A DNA stretch of 64,000 nucleotides from Marinimicrococcus flavescens (GTDB lineage Bacteria; Pseudomonadota; Alphaproteobacteria; Geminicoccales; Geminicoccaceae). Below are positions 1 through 8,287 of the stretch, piece after piece. The DNA is taken from the NCBI GenBank assembly GCA_029211145.1, contig JARGEQ010000096.1, positions 1 through 64,000 of the forward strand. Reading direction: 5' to 3'. Positions within the stretch are counted from its first letter, which is position 1. Every line of letters begins with the position of its first letter. A model generated the notes under the pieces. It searched no databases. It was not told the origin of the DNA and saw only the letters and a program-made list of their open reading frames with translations. The position numbers were made by a program, and so were the translations under genes.

Positions 1-27
1 CGTTGATCATACCTCGCAAGATCAACG
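1..27. repeat. Left copy of a short direct repeat, itself a hairpin
   Basis: The first 22 bases match bases 841-862 with one mismatch (CGTTGATCATACCT, then C or G, then GCAAGAT). This left copy also contains an 8-bp perfect inverted repeat, CGTTGATC at 1-8 and GATCAACG at 20-27, with an 11-base loop. The right copy keeps the shared sequence but loses the second arm. The two copies bracket the hypothetical gene at 118-714. The repeat may extend beyond the window edge. Confidence 0.55.
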
Positions 28-117
28 GCCCCCGCCGACTTCCTCGCGCCTGATATGGTATTTATTCCTTTGATAGGCTATCCTCGCAGCGCCCTTCCTC
101 CAGCCTGCGAGGCAGCC

Positions 118-714
118 ATGTCCGACACCATCGCGCCTGCCGCCGATCCCGCCGCTGCGCCGGACGCACCGCCGGTGACAAAGACGAACCTGAGCCCCGA
201 GGACCAAGCCACGTTCTCGGCCCTTCTCACGGATCTCACCCGCCGTCATGCGCCGGAAGGTGCTGTCGAGGAGCACTGGGTGGGGCAGATGGCGATGGCG
301 ATGCTGCGGGGGCGGTGGGCCGATGCGCTGGAGCAGCGGGTCGTGGAGGCGGCGCTTGCCGGCGAGACGTGCAAGGGGTTGCCGGCCTCGGTGCTGCCGC
401 GCTGGCGCACCCGGCTGGAGAAGGATTTTTGTCGGGCCGTGCGCGAGCTCGAGGCCAGCAAGGCCGAGCGCCGCGCCGCCGCCCCGGCCATGCCTCTCAC
501 TTCCCTCGACCAGCGCATGGCGGCGTTCGAGGCGGAGCTGGCCCGCGACCCCCAGGCAGCCCTAGCCAGCCTCCTCGCCGCCCCCGACCCCTTCGCCGAC
601 GACGGCACGGACGAGCCCGAGGGCTTCCTCGCCCACCGTGGCACAAACGAACCCGAGCCGCCCCTGAACCGCGCCCAGCGCCACCGCCTCGCCTCGGCCG
701 GGCGCGCCGCCTGA
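118..714 (+). CDS. Hypothetical protein, possibly of a dispersed multicopy family
   Basis: A 198-residue protein of unknown function. The N-terminus is Ala/Pro/Asp-rich and probably disordered. A helical segment follows (about residues 25-120) containing SPEDQATFSALLTDL, EGAVEEHW and RWADALEQRVVEAAL. The C-terminal third is Ala/Pro/Glu-rich with no motif I recognise. The helical part faintly resembles the multicopy alphaproteobacterial hypothetical proteins whose N-terminus reads GPKTPEGK, but that N-terminus is missing here, so this is a weak guess. The start at 118 is chosen because an upstream in-frame start at 55 adds a segment with no homology-like character. It is flanked by near-identical 22-bp repeats at 1 and 841 and followed by a copy of the short interspersed repeat, which suggests a mobile or duplicated unit. 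Confidence 0.6.
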   Translation: MSDTIAPAADPAAAPDAPPVTKTNLSPEDQATFSALLTDLTRRHAPEGAVEEHWVGQMAMAMLRGRWADALEQRVVEAALAGETCKGLPASVLPRWRTRLEKDFCRAVRELEASKAERRAAAPAMPLTSLDQRMAAFEAELARDPQAALASLLAAPDPFADDGTDEPEGFLAHRGTNEPEPPLNRAQRHRLASAGRAA

Positions 715-731
715 CCCGAACTCCGCCGCAA

Positions 732-778
732 CCTGACAGAAAGGAGAGAAAAAAAGCCGCGCGCAGCGCCTTGCATCC
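732..778 (+). repeat. Short interspersed repeat, copy 1
   Basis: The purine-rich arm CTGACAGAAAGGAGAG runs into an A tract, then the core GCCGCGCGCAGCGCC at 756-770, then TTGCA. Copies occur at 3411-3454 (reverse), 3490-3530, 29782-29830 (reverse), 29933-29977 and 38914-38957. All lie outside genes. This copy starts 18 bases after the stop of the gene ending at 714. Confidence 0.75.
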
Positions 779-840
779 GGTGCCCACGGTACCGGGCATG
801 CCTGACCGGGGTCGCCTGGACCCCCTCGCGATTCACGACT

Positions 841-863
841 CGTTGATCATACCTGGCAAGATT
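841..863. repeat. Right copy of the short direct repeat
   Basis: Same as bases 1-22 except for one substitution (C to G at the 15th base). It diverges after about 22 bases and lacks the second hairpin arm of the left copy. The two copies are 840 bp apart and enclose one gene and one interspersed repeat. Confidence 0.6.
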
Positions 864-1060
864 GGCGAGGAGTTACTGCCCTACCCCGTGCTAGCGCGAT
901 CACGCCAGGTGCCAGGTACCACCAAGAAAGTGTTGCGATCACGGTCGGGATTTCAGCCAGCGGGGAAGACCGCGTCGAGGAGGTCCTGCAGTCCCTCTTC
1001 GCGATGGCGGCCGCCCGGCGGCTGGGCGCGCGCCGTTACGCCGCCGCCGGGCGGCCGGAT

Positions 1061-1085
1061 CCCGGGGAGGAACGTGCTCCCCGGG
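1061..1085 (-). terminator. Terminator-like hairpin after aqpZ
   Basis: A perfect 9-bp stem, CCCGGGGAG and CTCCCCGGG, with a 7-base loop, lies 35 bases beyond the aqpZ stop. No clear U tract follows on the minus strand, so factor-independent function is uncertain. Confidence 0.5.
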
Positions 1086-1119
1086 ACGGCCCCTCCAGCG
1101 CGCGGCCGGCGGACGCCGG

Positions 1120-1860
1120 TCAGGTCAGCCGCTCCGCCTGCTGGGCGGGTGTCGCCCGCTCGGCCTCGCGGACGGTCAGCGGTGGCCCCGGCAGGTGGAT
1201 GACGCCGTACACGGCCGCCGCGAGCGCCGCCCCCGCGAGGGGAGCGACGATGAAGAGCCAGAGCTGCAGCACGGCGGGCCATCCCGCGAACAGCGCCACG
1301 CCGATGCTTCGCGCCGGGTTGACGGAGGTGTTGGTGATCGGGATGCCGACGAGATGGATCACCACGAGCACCAGGCCGATGGCGACTCCGGCGAAGCCGA
1401 CCGGGGCCTTGACGTCGGTCGCGCCGAGGACCGTCAGGACGAGAAGCGCGGTCAGCACGACCTCGGCCAGAAAGGCGGAGAGCATCCCGTACCCGCCAGG
1501 GGAACAGGAGCCGTAGCCGTTGCTGGCGAAGCCGTCGGCCACCGCATCGAAACCGGCCGCCCCCTGGGCGATCACGAAGAGGACTGCCGCGGCGAGGCCC
1601 GCGCCCGCGATCTGCGCCACCACGTAGCCCGGCGCCGAACGGCCGAGGAACCTGCCGCTGAGAACGAGGCCGAAGGTGACGGCCGGGTTGAGGTGACAGC
1701 CGGAGATCGGCCCGACCGCATAGATCATGGCGAGAAGCGACAGCCCGAAGGCGAACGCCACCCCGGAATACCCGATCGCGTCGCCCGCGAGCACAGCGCT
1801 CCCACAGCCGCCAAATACCAGAATGAATGTTCCGGCCATCTCCGCGAGATAAGCCTTCAC
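1120..1860 (-). CDS. aqpZ: Aquaporin Z, water channel
   Basis: A 246-residue inner-membrane channel for water. Both family signature loops are present, NPAVTFG after the second membrane helix and NPARSIG after the fifth. The segment before the second loop reads HLVGIPITNTSVNPARS, which carries the His and Thr/Arg positions typical of water-selective AqpZ rather than glycerol facilitators. Six hydrophobic helices can be traced. The GTG at 1860 is chosen because it gives the family start VKAYLAEMAGTF and has GGGAGA five bases upstream; a longer frame reaches 1974 but adds a non-conserved charged tail. It is monocistronic by layout, with a hairpin just past the stop. Confidence 0.93.
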   Translation of the reverse strand: MKAYLAEMAGTFILVFGGCGSAVLAGDAIGYSGVAFAFGLSLLAMIYAVGPISGCHLNPAVTFGLVLSGRFLGRSAPGYVVAQIAGAGLAAAVLFVIAQGAAGFDAVADGFASNGYGSCSPGGYGMLSAFLAEVVLTALLVLTVLGATDVKAPVGFAGVAIGLVLVVIHLVGIPITNTSVNPARSIGVALFAGWPAVLQLWLFIVAPLAGAALAAAVYGVIHLPGPPLTVREAERATPAQQAERLT

Positions 1861-1904
1861 CGACGTCTCCCATCGATCAAGTGGGTGTGAGGATAAACGC
1901 CGAC

Positions 1905-1931
1905 CCTTTTTCTCCGTTCCGTCTGGCGGGG
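1905..1931 (-). repeat. Degenerate half of the interspersed repeat
   Basis: CTTTTTCTCCGTTCCGTCTGGC here resembles the pyrimidine-rich arm of the repeat copy at 29804-29830, but the GC core is absent. It lies in the 213-base gap upstream of aqpZ. The match is partial and could be chance. Confidence 0.3.
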
Positions 1932-2073
1932 ATTTATTCGTGACAAGTATCGGGCGCCCGACCGGGCAGTCCACACCTTCCCGGTGCGCCCCGCCGCGAC
2001 GGCCGGAACCGCCGTCGTGACCGGCCCCCGGAGTCTTGATCGTGCCGGGCGGGACCGGCGGGCGGTCGACGGC

Positions 2074-3384
2074 CTACCCCGTCGTCTCGTCCTCTGCCTC
2101 CGGGCAGCGTTCGACCAGGACGCGGTCGATGCGGCGGCCGTCCATGTCGACGACCTCGAAGCGGAGATCGCGCCAGCGGAAATGCTCGCCCTCGCGGGGC
2201 AGGCGGCCGAGCTTCCAGAGCATGAAGCCGGCCATGGTGGCGTAGTCGTGGCCTTCGCTCATGTCGCCGGTCTCGAGCAGGCGCTCGGCCTGATGCAGCG
2301 GCAGCCTGCCGTCGATGAGCCAGGAGCCGTCCTCGCGCCGCACCGCCTCGGGCGCCTCCGCACTTCCGGCACCGGGCAGCTCGCCGACGATGGCGATGAG
2401 CAGGTCGGTGGGGGTGACGATGCCCTCCACCCCGCCATGCTCGTCCATGACCACCGCCAGATGGACCGCGGCACGGCGGAAATGCTCGAGGAGCTCGACC
2501 ACCGGCAGGCTCTCCGGCACCGCGATGGGCTGGCGCAGGTGGGCCCCGAGATCGACCGGCCCCTCGCCACCGAGCCGGCCCAGCAGGTCCTTGCTCTGGA
2601 CCACGCCCAGGAGGCGGTCGAGCCCGCCGTCGCCCACGAGGAAGCGCGAATGGCCGCTCTCGCGCATCCGCCGCAGCAGCGCTTCAGGCTCGTCCCGGAT
2701 GTCGAGCCAGACGAGGTCGGTGCGCGGCGTCATGATCGAGCGCACCGGCTCGTCGGCGACGCGCACCACCGAGTCGATGATGGCCCGCTCCTCGGGGTGG
2801 AACACGCCGGCCTCCGTACCCTCCTTGAGGAGCCCACGCAGCTCCTCGTCGCTCACCTGCGAGGCCGGTGCCGCCGGCACCCGCAGGAGGCGCACCACGC
2901 CCTCGGTGGAGACCCGCAGCAGCCAGACCACCGGGGCCGCCACGCGGGCGAGCAGCGCCATGAGCGGCGCCAGCGCCCCGGCGATGGCCTCGGGATGGCT
3001 CAGCGCCACCCGCTTGGGCACCAGCTCGCCCACGATCAGCGAGAGGTAGGTGACACCCGCCACCACCAGCACCAGCGCCACCACCGGCGCCGCCTCGGCC
3101 ATGCCCGGCAGGCCGCGCAGCACCCCGGCCAGCGGATCGGCGAAGGTGGCGCCCGAATAGGCGCCGGCGAAGATGCCGACCAGCGTGATTCCCACCTGCA
3201 CGGTGGAGAGGAAGGAGGTGGGATCCTCCCTCAGGCGCAGCGCCGTCCGGGCACCCCGCCCGCCGGCCTCCGCCCGCTGCTTGAGGCGGACCGGCCGCGA
3301 GGAGACCACGGCGAGCTCCGCCATGGCGAAGAGGCCGTTGAGGAGAACGAGCCCCAGGACGACCAGAAGCTCTGCGACGGGCAT
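2074..3384 (-). CDS. CorC/HlyC-type membrane protein with CNNM and CBS domains
   Basis: A 436-residue hemolysin-family (CNNM/CorC) integral membrane protein, a group linked to Mg2+ or Co2+ efflux. An N-terminal CNNM domain (DUF21, about residues 1-180) has several membrane helices, starting LLVVLGLVLLNGLFAMAELA. A CBS pair (about 200-330) includes IMTPRTDLVWLD, and a CorC_HlyC transporter-associated domain lies near the C-terminus (about 350-425, containing WLIDGRLPLHQAERLL). The ATG at 3384 is chosen because upstream sequence is an interspersed repeat, and GGAG sits nine bases before this start. It is transcribed away from the tartrate dehydratase gene. The transported ion cannot be read from the sequence. 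Confidence 0.88.
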   Translation of the reverse strand: MPVAELLVVLGLVLLNGLFAMAELAVVSSRPVRLKQRAEAGGRGARTALRLREDPTSFLSTVQVGITLVGIFAGAYSGATFADPLAGVLRGLPGMAEAAPVVALVLVVAGVTYLSLIVGELVPKRVALSHPEAIAGALAPLMALLARVAAPVVWLLRVSTEGVVRLLRVPAAPASQVSDEELRGLLKEGTEAGVFHPEERAIIDSVVRVADEPVRSIMTPRTDLVWLDIRDEPEALLRRMRESGHSRFLVGDGGLDRLLGVVQSKDLLGRLGGEGPVDLGAHLRQPIAVPESLPVVELLEHFRRAAVHLAVVMDEHGGVEGIVTPTDLLIAIVGELPGAGSAEAPEAVRREDGSWLIDGRLPLHQAERLLETGDMSEGHDYATMAGFMLWKLGRLPREGEHFRWRDLRFEVVDMDGRRIDRVLVERCPEAEDETTG

Positions 3385-3410
3385 GGAAGACCGCTCCGGG
3401 AGAGGTGGGA

Positions 3411-3454
3411 TGCAAGGCGCTGCGCGCGGCTTTTCTTCTCTCTTTTCTGTCGGG
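3411..3454 (-). repeat. Short interspersed repeat, copy 2 (reverse)
   Basis: Reads TGCAAGGCGCTGCGCGCGGC then TTTTCTTCTCTCTTTTCTGTC on the plus strand, the reverse complement of the consensus; core at 3416-3430. It faces copy 3, 36 bases away, forming a large inverted repeat in the divergent region between the CorC-type gene and tarD. Confidence 0.75.
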
Positions 3455-3489
3455 CTGTCGACGGTGCCCGGCAAGGGGCTACACCCCCA

Positions 3490-3530
3490 ACTGACAGGAA
3501 ACGAGAAAAAGAAGCCGCGCGCAGCGCCGC
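3490..3530 (+). repeat. Short interspersed repeat, copy 3
   Basis: Purine arm CTGACAGGAAACGAGAAAAA then core GCCGCGCGCAGCGCC at 3514-3528. It ends about 80 bases before the tarD start, so any hairpin with copy 2 would lie in the promoter or leader region. Confidence 0.75.
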
Positions 3531-3607
3531 GAAGCTCCTCATCCTCCCAACCTTGCCGCCGCCTTCGCCAGGAGCTACCCAGAGCCGCCAGTCAGGAGAG
3601 GCTCCCC

Positions 3608-4771
3608 ATGAAGATCGTCGACATCCGCGAGAAGACCGTTCCGATCCGATCGGAAATCCGCAACGCCTATATCGACTTCTCGCAGATGACCTGCAGCGTG
3701 GTGGCGGTGGTCACCGACGTGGTGCGCGACGGCAGGCCGGTGGTGGGCTTCGGCTTCAACTCCAACGGCCGCTACGCCCAGGGCTGCCTCCTGCGCGAGC
3801 GCTTCATCCCGCGCCTGAAGGCGGCGGATCCCGCGAAGCTGGTGGACGGGGCCAACGACAATCTCGACCCCTTCGCCATCTGGGACGTGCTCATGAGCAA
3901 CGAGAAGCCGGGCGGGCACGGCGAGCGCTCGGTGGCGGTGGGTGTCATCGACATGGCGGTGTGGGACGCCGTGGCCAAGATCGCGGGGGTGCCGCTCTGG
4001 CGCCTGCTGGCCGACCGCTACCGCGGCGGCGAGGCCGACGCGAGGGTCTGGGTCTATGCGGCCGGCGGCTACTACTATCCGGGCAAGGACACCACCGCGC
4101 TCGAGAACGAGATGAAGAGCTACCTCGACCGCGGCTATACGGACGTGAAGCTCAAGATCGGCGGCGGCGATCTGGCGGAGGACATGCGGCGCATCGAGGC
4201 GGTGATCCGCGTGGTGGGCGATGCCGGCCATGTGCTGGTCGACGCCAACGGCCGCTTCGACCTCGAGACCGCCATCGCCTACGCCAGGGCCCTGCAGCCT
4301 TTGGGCCTGCGCTGGTACGAGGAGCCGGGCGATCCGCTCGACTACGCGCTCCAGGCCGAGCTCGCCAACCACTACGCACACCCCATGGCGACAGGCGAGA
4401 ACCTCTTCTCCATGCAGGACGCGCGCAACCTGATCCGTCACGGCGGCATGCGCTCCGACCGCGACATCCTGCAGTTCGACTGCGCGCTCTCCTACGGCCT
4501 GGTCGAGTACATGCGCACGCTCGACATGCTGGCGGAGAACGGCTGGTCGAGCCGCCGGGTGGTGCCGCACGGCGGCCACCAGATGTCGCTCAACATCGCC
4601 GCCGGCCTGCATCTGGGCGGCAACGAGAGCTATCCCGACGTCTTCCGCCCGTTCGGCGGCTTCGCCGACGACATCGCCGTGGAGAACGGCCATGTAGGCC
4701 TGCCGCAGATCCCCGGCGTCGGCTTCGAGGCCAAGGGCGAGCTCTGTGCCGTGATGAAGGAGCTGCTCTAG
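3608..4771 (+). CDS. tarD: D(-)-tartrate dehydratase, enolase superfamily
   Basis: A 387-residue enolase-superfamily enzyme predicted to dehydrate D-tartrate to oxaloacetate. The catalytic pattern fits the family: KLK at 181-183 with the second Lys as acid/base, acidic metal ligands in VDANGRF (Asp212), WYEEPGDP (Glu238/239) and TGENLF (Glu264), and His321 in VVPHGGHQMS. Length and spacing match what I recall of the Bradyrhizobium enzyme. ATG 3608 has AGGAGAGG upstream. A tartrate dehydrogenase lies 11 kb away on the other strand, suggesting the cell handles more than one tartrate stereoisomer or C4 hydroxy acid. Other acid sugar dehydratases share the fold, so the substrate call is probable, not certain. 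Confidence 0.82.
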   Translation: MKIVDIREKTVPIRSEIRNAYIDFSQMTCSVVAVVTDVVRDGRPVVGFGFNSNGRYAQGCLLRERFIPRLKAADPAKLVDGANDNLDPFAIWDVLMSNEKPGGHGERSVAVGVIDMAVWDAVAKIAGVPLWRLLADRYRGGEADARVWVYAAGGYYYPGKDTTALENEMKSYLDRGYTDVKLKIGGGDLAEDMRRIEAVIRVVGDAGHVLVDANGRFDLETAIAYARALQPLGLRWYEEPGDPLDYALQAELANHYAHPMATGENLFSMQDARNLIRHGGMRSDRDILQFDCALSYGLVEYMRTLDMLAENGWSSRRVVPHGGHQMSLNIAAGLHLGGNESYPDVFRPFGGFADDIAVENGHVGLPQIPGVGFEAKGELCAVMKELL

Positions 4772-4818
4772 CGCCGGCCCGCCGCCGGCCACGGCGGCCC
4801 GCAGGGAGGATCCGCGCG

Positions 4819-6543
4819 ATGGAGCTGCTGGCGCAGTCGGCGTTCGCCGAGATCGCCGTCCTTCTTCTCATGGCGGCGGCGTTGGGCTTTGCCGGCATGG
4901 CGCTGCGCCAGCCGCTGATCGTCAGCTTCATCGCGGTGGGCCTCGCGGCCGGCCCCTCGGGGCTCGACCTCGTGCACTCCGGCGAGCAGATCCGCCTGCT
5001 CTCCGAGCTGGGCGTCGCGGTCCTGCTGCTCCTCGTCGGCATCAAGCTCGACATCAAGCTGATCTGCTCGCTCGGCGCCGTCTCGCTGACCACCGGCCTC
5101 GGGCAGGTCGCCTTCACCTCGCTGTTCGGCTTCCTGATCGGCCGGGCGCTCGGGCTGGACGCGACCACCGCCCTCTACTTGGCGGTCGCGCTCACCTTCT
5201 CGAGCACGATCATCATCGTGAAGCTGCTCTCCGACAAGCGGGAGATCGACTCGCTGCACGGGCAGATCGCGCTCGGCTTCCTGATCGTCCAAGACCTCGT
5301 GGTGGTGCTGGCCATGATCGTCCTCTCGGCGGTCGGGATCGGCACCGGCGAGGGCGGTGGCGCCGGCGGCGTCTGGGCGGCTCTGCTGTCCGGGGCCGGG
5401 CTGATCGCGCTGGTCGCGCTGTTCGGCCGCTACGCCGCGGGGCCCCTGACGGAGCGGCTGGCCCGCGCCCCGGAGCTGCTCGCCGTCTCGGCCATCGCCC
5501 ACGCCGCCATCCTGGCGGCGGTCAGCGATCTTGCCGGGCTCGGCAAGGAGGTGGGCGGCCTCCTCGCCGGCGTGTCGCTCGCCTCGACGCCCTATCGCGA
5601 GACCATCGCCGCGCGGCTGGCGCCGCTGCGCGACTTCCTCCTGCTGTTCTTCTTCATCGTCCTAGGCGCCGGCCTCGACCTGTCGCTGCTCGCCGGCCAA
5701 GCCGCCGCGGCGGCGGTGTTCTCCCTCTTCGTGCTGGTCGGCAACCCGTTGATCGTGCTGGCGATCATGGGCCTCATGGGGTTCGGCAAGCGCACCGGCT
5801 TCCTGGCGGGCCTCACGGTCGCGCAGATCAGCGAGTTCTCTCTCCTGTTCATGGCGATGGGCGTCTCGCTGGGCCATGCCGCGCCGGACGCGCTCGGCCT
5901 CGTGACGCTGGTCGGCCTCGTGACCATCGCCGCCTCGACCTACATGATCACCTACTCGCACCGGCTCTACCCGCTGTTCGAACCCCTCCTTGGCGTCTTC
6001 GAGCGGCGGGGGGCCCCGCGGGAGGCGGACCGCCCGGCTGCGGCACCGGCGGCCGCGGCGACGCACGAGCTGGTCATCTTCGGCCTGGGCCGGTTCGGCA
6101 CCGCCATCGGCCTGCGCCTGAAGCAGCGCGGCGTCCGCGTGTTCGGCGTGGACTTCAACCCGTTCGCGGTGCGCCGCTGGCACGAGCTGGGCATGGACGC
6201 CGGCCACGGCGACGCCACCGACCACGAGTTCCTGGCCGGCCTGCCGCTGGGCGGGGCCAGCTGGCTGGTCTCCACCGTCCCCATCCACCCGACCGGCCTG
6301 AGCCACGAGGACACGCGCAGCATCTTCCTGCAGGGGGTGCGCGCCGCCGGGTTCCGCGGGCGGATCGCCCTCGCCTCGCACAGCCCGGCCGACACGGCGG
6401 CGTTCCTCGCCTCCGGCGCCGATCTGGTCCTGGAGCCGTTCCACGACGCGGCCGACCGCGCGGTCGAGCTGCTGACCGGCGGCGAGCGGCCCGAGCGGCC
6501 GGCGATCCCCGCCATCGACACGGAAAGGTCGCCGCCCCCCTGA
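4819..6543 (+). CDS. KefB-like cation:proton antiporter with RCK domain
   Basis: A 574-residue CPA2-family monovalent cation:proton antiporter in the inner membrane. The N-terminal ~390 residues form the transport domain with many hydrophobic helices, including AGPSGLDLV and the family-typical LALTFSSTIIIVKLLSDK. From about residue 415 a TrkA-N/RCK nucleotide-binding domain begins with HELVIFGLGRFGTAIGLRL (GxGxxG) and an acidic end of strand two, VFGVDFNP. It starts 48 bases after tarD with AGGGAGGA at the right distance, so the two may be co-transcribed. Open reading continues upstream for over 900 codons opposite other genes, but only this part is protein-like. Confidence 0.88.
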   Translation: MELLAQSAFAEIAVLLLMAAALGFAGMALRQPLIVSFIAVGLAAGPSGLDLVHSGEQIRLLSELGVAVLLLLVGIKLDIKLICSLGAVSLTTGLGQVAFTSLFGFLIGRALGLDATTALYLAVALTFSSTIIIVKLLSDKREIDSLHGQIALGFLIVQDLVVVLAMIVLSAVGIGTGEGGGAGGVWAALLSGAGLIALVALFGRYAAGPLTERLARAPELLAVSAIAHAAILAAVSDLAGLGKEVGGLLAGVSLASTPYRETIAARLAPLRDFLLLFFFIVLGAGLDLSLLAGQAAAAAVFSLFVLVGNPLIVLAIMGLMGFGKRTGFLAGLTVAQISEFSLLFMAMGVSLGHAAPDALGLVTLVGLVTIAASTYMITYSHRLYPLFEPLLGVFERRGAPREADRPAAAPAAAATHELVIFGLGRFGTAIGLRLKQRGVRVFGVDFNPFAVRRWHELGMDAGHGDATDHEFLAGLPLGGASWLVSTVPIHPTGLSHEDTRSIFLQGVRAAGFRGRIALASHSPADTAAFLASGADLVLEPFHDAADRAVELLTGGERPERPAIPAIDTERSPPP

Positions 6544-6565
6544 GCCGGAGGGCCGGCCGCCCGCC

Positions 6566-7498
6566 TCAGTCCCCGATGGGCGGCAGGCTCCGTTCGAGCC
6601 GCTCGCGCAGGTGGGCGTGCTGGGCGGGGAGCCTGAGGGCCTCGCCCAGGTGCGCCGGGTCCTCGTCCCGGGCGAAGCCGGGTCCGTTGGTGGCCACCTC
6701 GAACAGCACGCCGCCGGGGGTGCGGAAATAGATGGCCCGGAAGTAGTCGCGGTCGATCACCGGCGTGACCCCGAAGCGCGCCTCCGTGAGCGCCTTTCGT
6801 ACCTCGAGCTGGGCGGCGTCGTCCTCCACTGCGAACGCCACATGATGCACCGAGCCGGCCCCCTGGCGCGCCGGCGGCGCCTCGGGCACCACCTCGATGT
6901 CGACGATATCGGCGCCGTTGCCGTCCGCGATGACGTAGCGGGTCAGGGCATTCTCGCGCTCGACCTCCTCGTAACCCATGAAGCGCAGCAGCTCGCCCGT
7001 GGCCGCCCCGTCGTGAAGGCGCAAGGTGACGCCGCGAAAGCCGTGCAGGCCCTTCTCCGCCGGCACCGGGCCGCGGGCGAAGGGAGCCCGCACATCGCCC
7101 GGCACCTCCACGAGCGCGAGCCCTTCCCCCTCGGGCCCCGAGAAGCGCAGGCGCCGTTCCCCGAACCGTCCTTCCTCCCCGTGCGTGGCCGCGCCAATCG
7201 CCTCGAGCCGCTCCTTCCACCAGCCCAGCGTGCCTGCCGGCACGGCGAACGCCGTCTCGACCACCTCGCCCGCACCCCGGCTGCCCTTCACGATCCGCGG
7301 GAAGGGAAAGGAGGTCATGACGGTGCCGGGCGAGCCCCTCTCGTCGCCGTAATAGAGATGGTAGACGTCGGGGGCGTCGAAATTGACGGTCTTCTTGACC
7401 CGGCGCAGGCCCAGCACCCGGGTGAAGAAGTCGTTGTTCCGCTGGGCGTCCCCCGCCATGGCGGTGACGTGGTGCAGGCCCTTGATCCGGTTCAGCAT
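6566..7498 (-). CDS. VOC-family ring-cleaving dioxygenase
   Basis: A 310-residue protein with two vicinal-oxygen-chelate modules, like the MhqO/CatE group of putative hydroquinone or catechol extradiol dioxygenases. Module one starts IKGLHHVTAMAGDAQRNNDF; module two contains VHHVAFAVEDDAAQ and ends with PGGVLFEVAT. His in LHHVT, His in HHVAF and Glu in LFEVAT fit the 2-His-1-carboxylate metal site. It is the last gene of a leftward set with the ChrR-like cupin and methyltransferase, which suggests a role in handling quinones or other electrophiles. The actual substrate is unknown. Confidence 0.85.
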   Translation of the reverse strand: MLNRIKGLHHVTAMAGDAQRNNDFFTRVLGLRRVKKTVNFDAPDVYHLYYGDERGSPGTVMTSFPFPRIVKGSRGAGEVVETAFAVPAGTLGWWKERLEAIGAATHGEEGRFGERRLRFSGPEGEGLALVEVPGDVRAPFARGPVPAEKGLHGFRGVTLRLHDGAATGELLRFMGYEEVERENALTRYVIADGNGADIVDIEVVPEAPPARQGAGSVHHVAFAVEDDAAQLEVRKALTEARFGVTPVIDRDYFRAIYFRTPGGVLFEVATNGPGFARDEDPAHLGEALRLPAQHAHLRERLERSLPPIGD

Positions 7499-7571
7499 GA
7501 TGCCTCCTCGGCGGATCCGATTGGCGCGCCGCCGGCCGCACGGGCAGGCCCCTCCCGCCGTGCCCGGCCGG

Positions 7572-8264
7572 TCATGGGACCGCGGCTGCGGGTCTCATGC
7601 CCCGCACGTCCCGCAGATGCCCTTCCTTCACCCACAAAAGGCAGCCCTCCGCGCCGGCCTCGGCGCGCAGGGGCGCTCCCGGCGGGAGGCGGAGCCAGGC
7701 GTGGCGCTCGAAACATTCGCCGCCCTCGGTGAAGCTGCCTTCGAGCACCAGCAGCTCGATTCCGCCCTCCGGATCGCAGGCCACCGGCAGGCCCGGCGCC
7801 CAGCGCTCGAGACGGACCCGTTCGGTGGCATCCTCGAAGAGCGGCACGAGCCCGACTCCCGGCCGGCCGGTTGCCGGCCCGAAGGTGCTGCCGGCCGTCT
7901 CGGTCCGGACATGGGTGCGATCGTCCGGATCGAACTGGTGGAGCTTGACGAGGATCGTGCAGCCCGCCGCCGAGCCCGGCGTATGGCGCGAGCCGGGCGG
8001 ATTGCGGACATAGCTCCCAGGCGGATAGTCGCCGTGCTCGTCCTGGAACACACCCTCGAGAACAAAGAACTCCTCGCCGCCGCCGTGGGTGTGGGGCGAG
8101 AAGCTGCTGTCGGGCGCGTAGCGGACGATCGAGGTGGCGCGGGCAACCTCCCCGCCGATCCGGTCGAGCATGCGCCGCTCGACACCGGCCATCGGCGAGG
8201 GAACCCACGGCAGCCTCGCCGCATGCACCGCGGCGCGCCTCGTGAAGTCGGCGTTGATCTCCAT
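7572..8264 (-). CDS. ChrR-like double-cupin protein
   Basis: A 230-residue protein with two cupin-like halves. The first has the metal-binding pattern [14 protein letters not shown] followed by a [15 protein letters not shown] block, as in the ChrR anti-sigma C-terminal domain. The second half (about 140-225) contains [17 protein letters not shown]. The N-terminal zinc-binding anti-sigma segment of true ChrR is absent and no ECF sigma factor gene is nearby, so this is probably a stand-alone cupin rather than an anti-sigma factor. ATG 8264 has GGGAGA at good spacing. It sits 23 bases after the methyltransferase gene and 73 bases before the dioxygenase gene. Confidence 0.8.
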   Translation of the reverse strand: MEINADFTRRAAVHAARLPWVPSPMAGVERRMLDRIGGEVARATSIVRYAPDSSFSPHTHGGGEEFFVLEGVFQDEHGDYPPGSYVRNPPGSRHTPGSAAGCTILVKLHQFDPDDRTHVRTETAGSTFGPATGRPGVGLVPLFEDATERVRLERWAPGLPVACDPEGGIELLVLEGSFTEGGECFERHAWLRLPPGAPLRAEAGAEGCLLWVKEGHLRDVRGMRPAAAVP

Positions 8265-8287
8265 GATCTCTCCCGGTCGAGAAGGGC

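Larger units (their letters stand above)
715..1119. other. Intergenic stretch with repeats and a hairpin, no gene
   Basis: 405 bases without a supportable gene. It holds interspersed repeat copy 1 (732-778), the right copy of the 22-bp direct repeat (841-863), a short near-tandem CCAGGTG/CCAGGTA around 905-918, and a hairpin at 1061-1085 that probably ends the aquaporin transcript coming from the right. Confidence 0.6.

Noticed and set aside
1984..4818. A very long open frame continuous with the antiporter gene, extending more than 900 codons upstream
   Set aside because: It runs opposite the CorC-type gene and in another frame over tarD; the sequence is low-complexity His/Arg/Ala typical of GC-rich antisense frames. 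Only the part from 4819 is protein-like.
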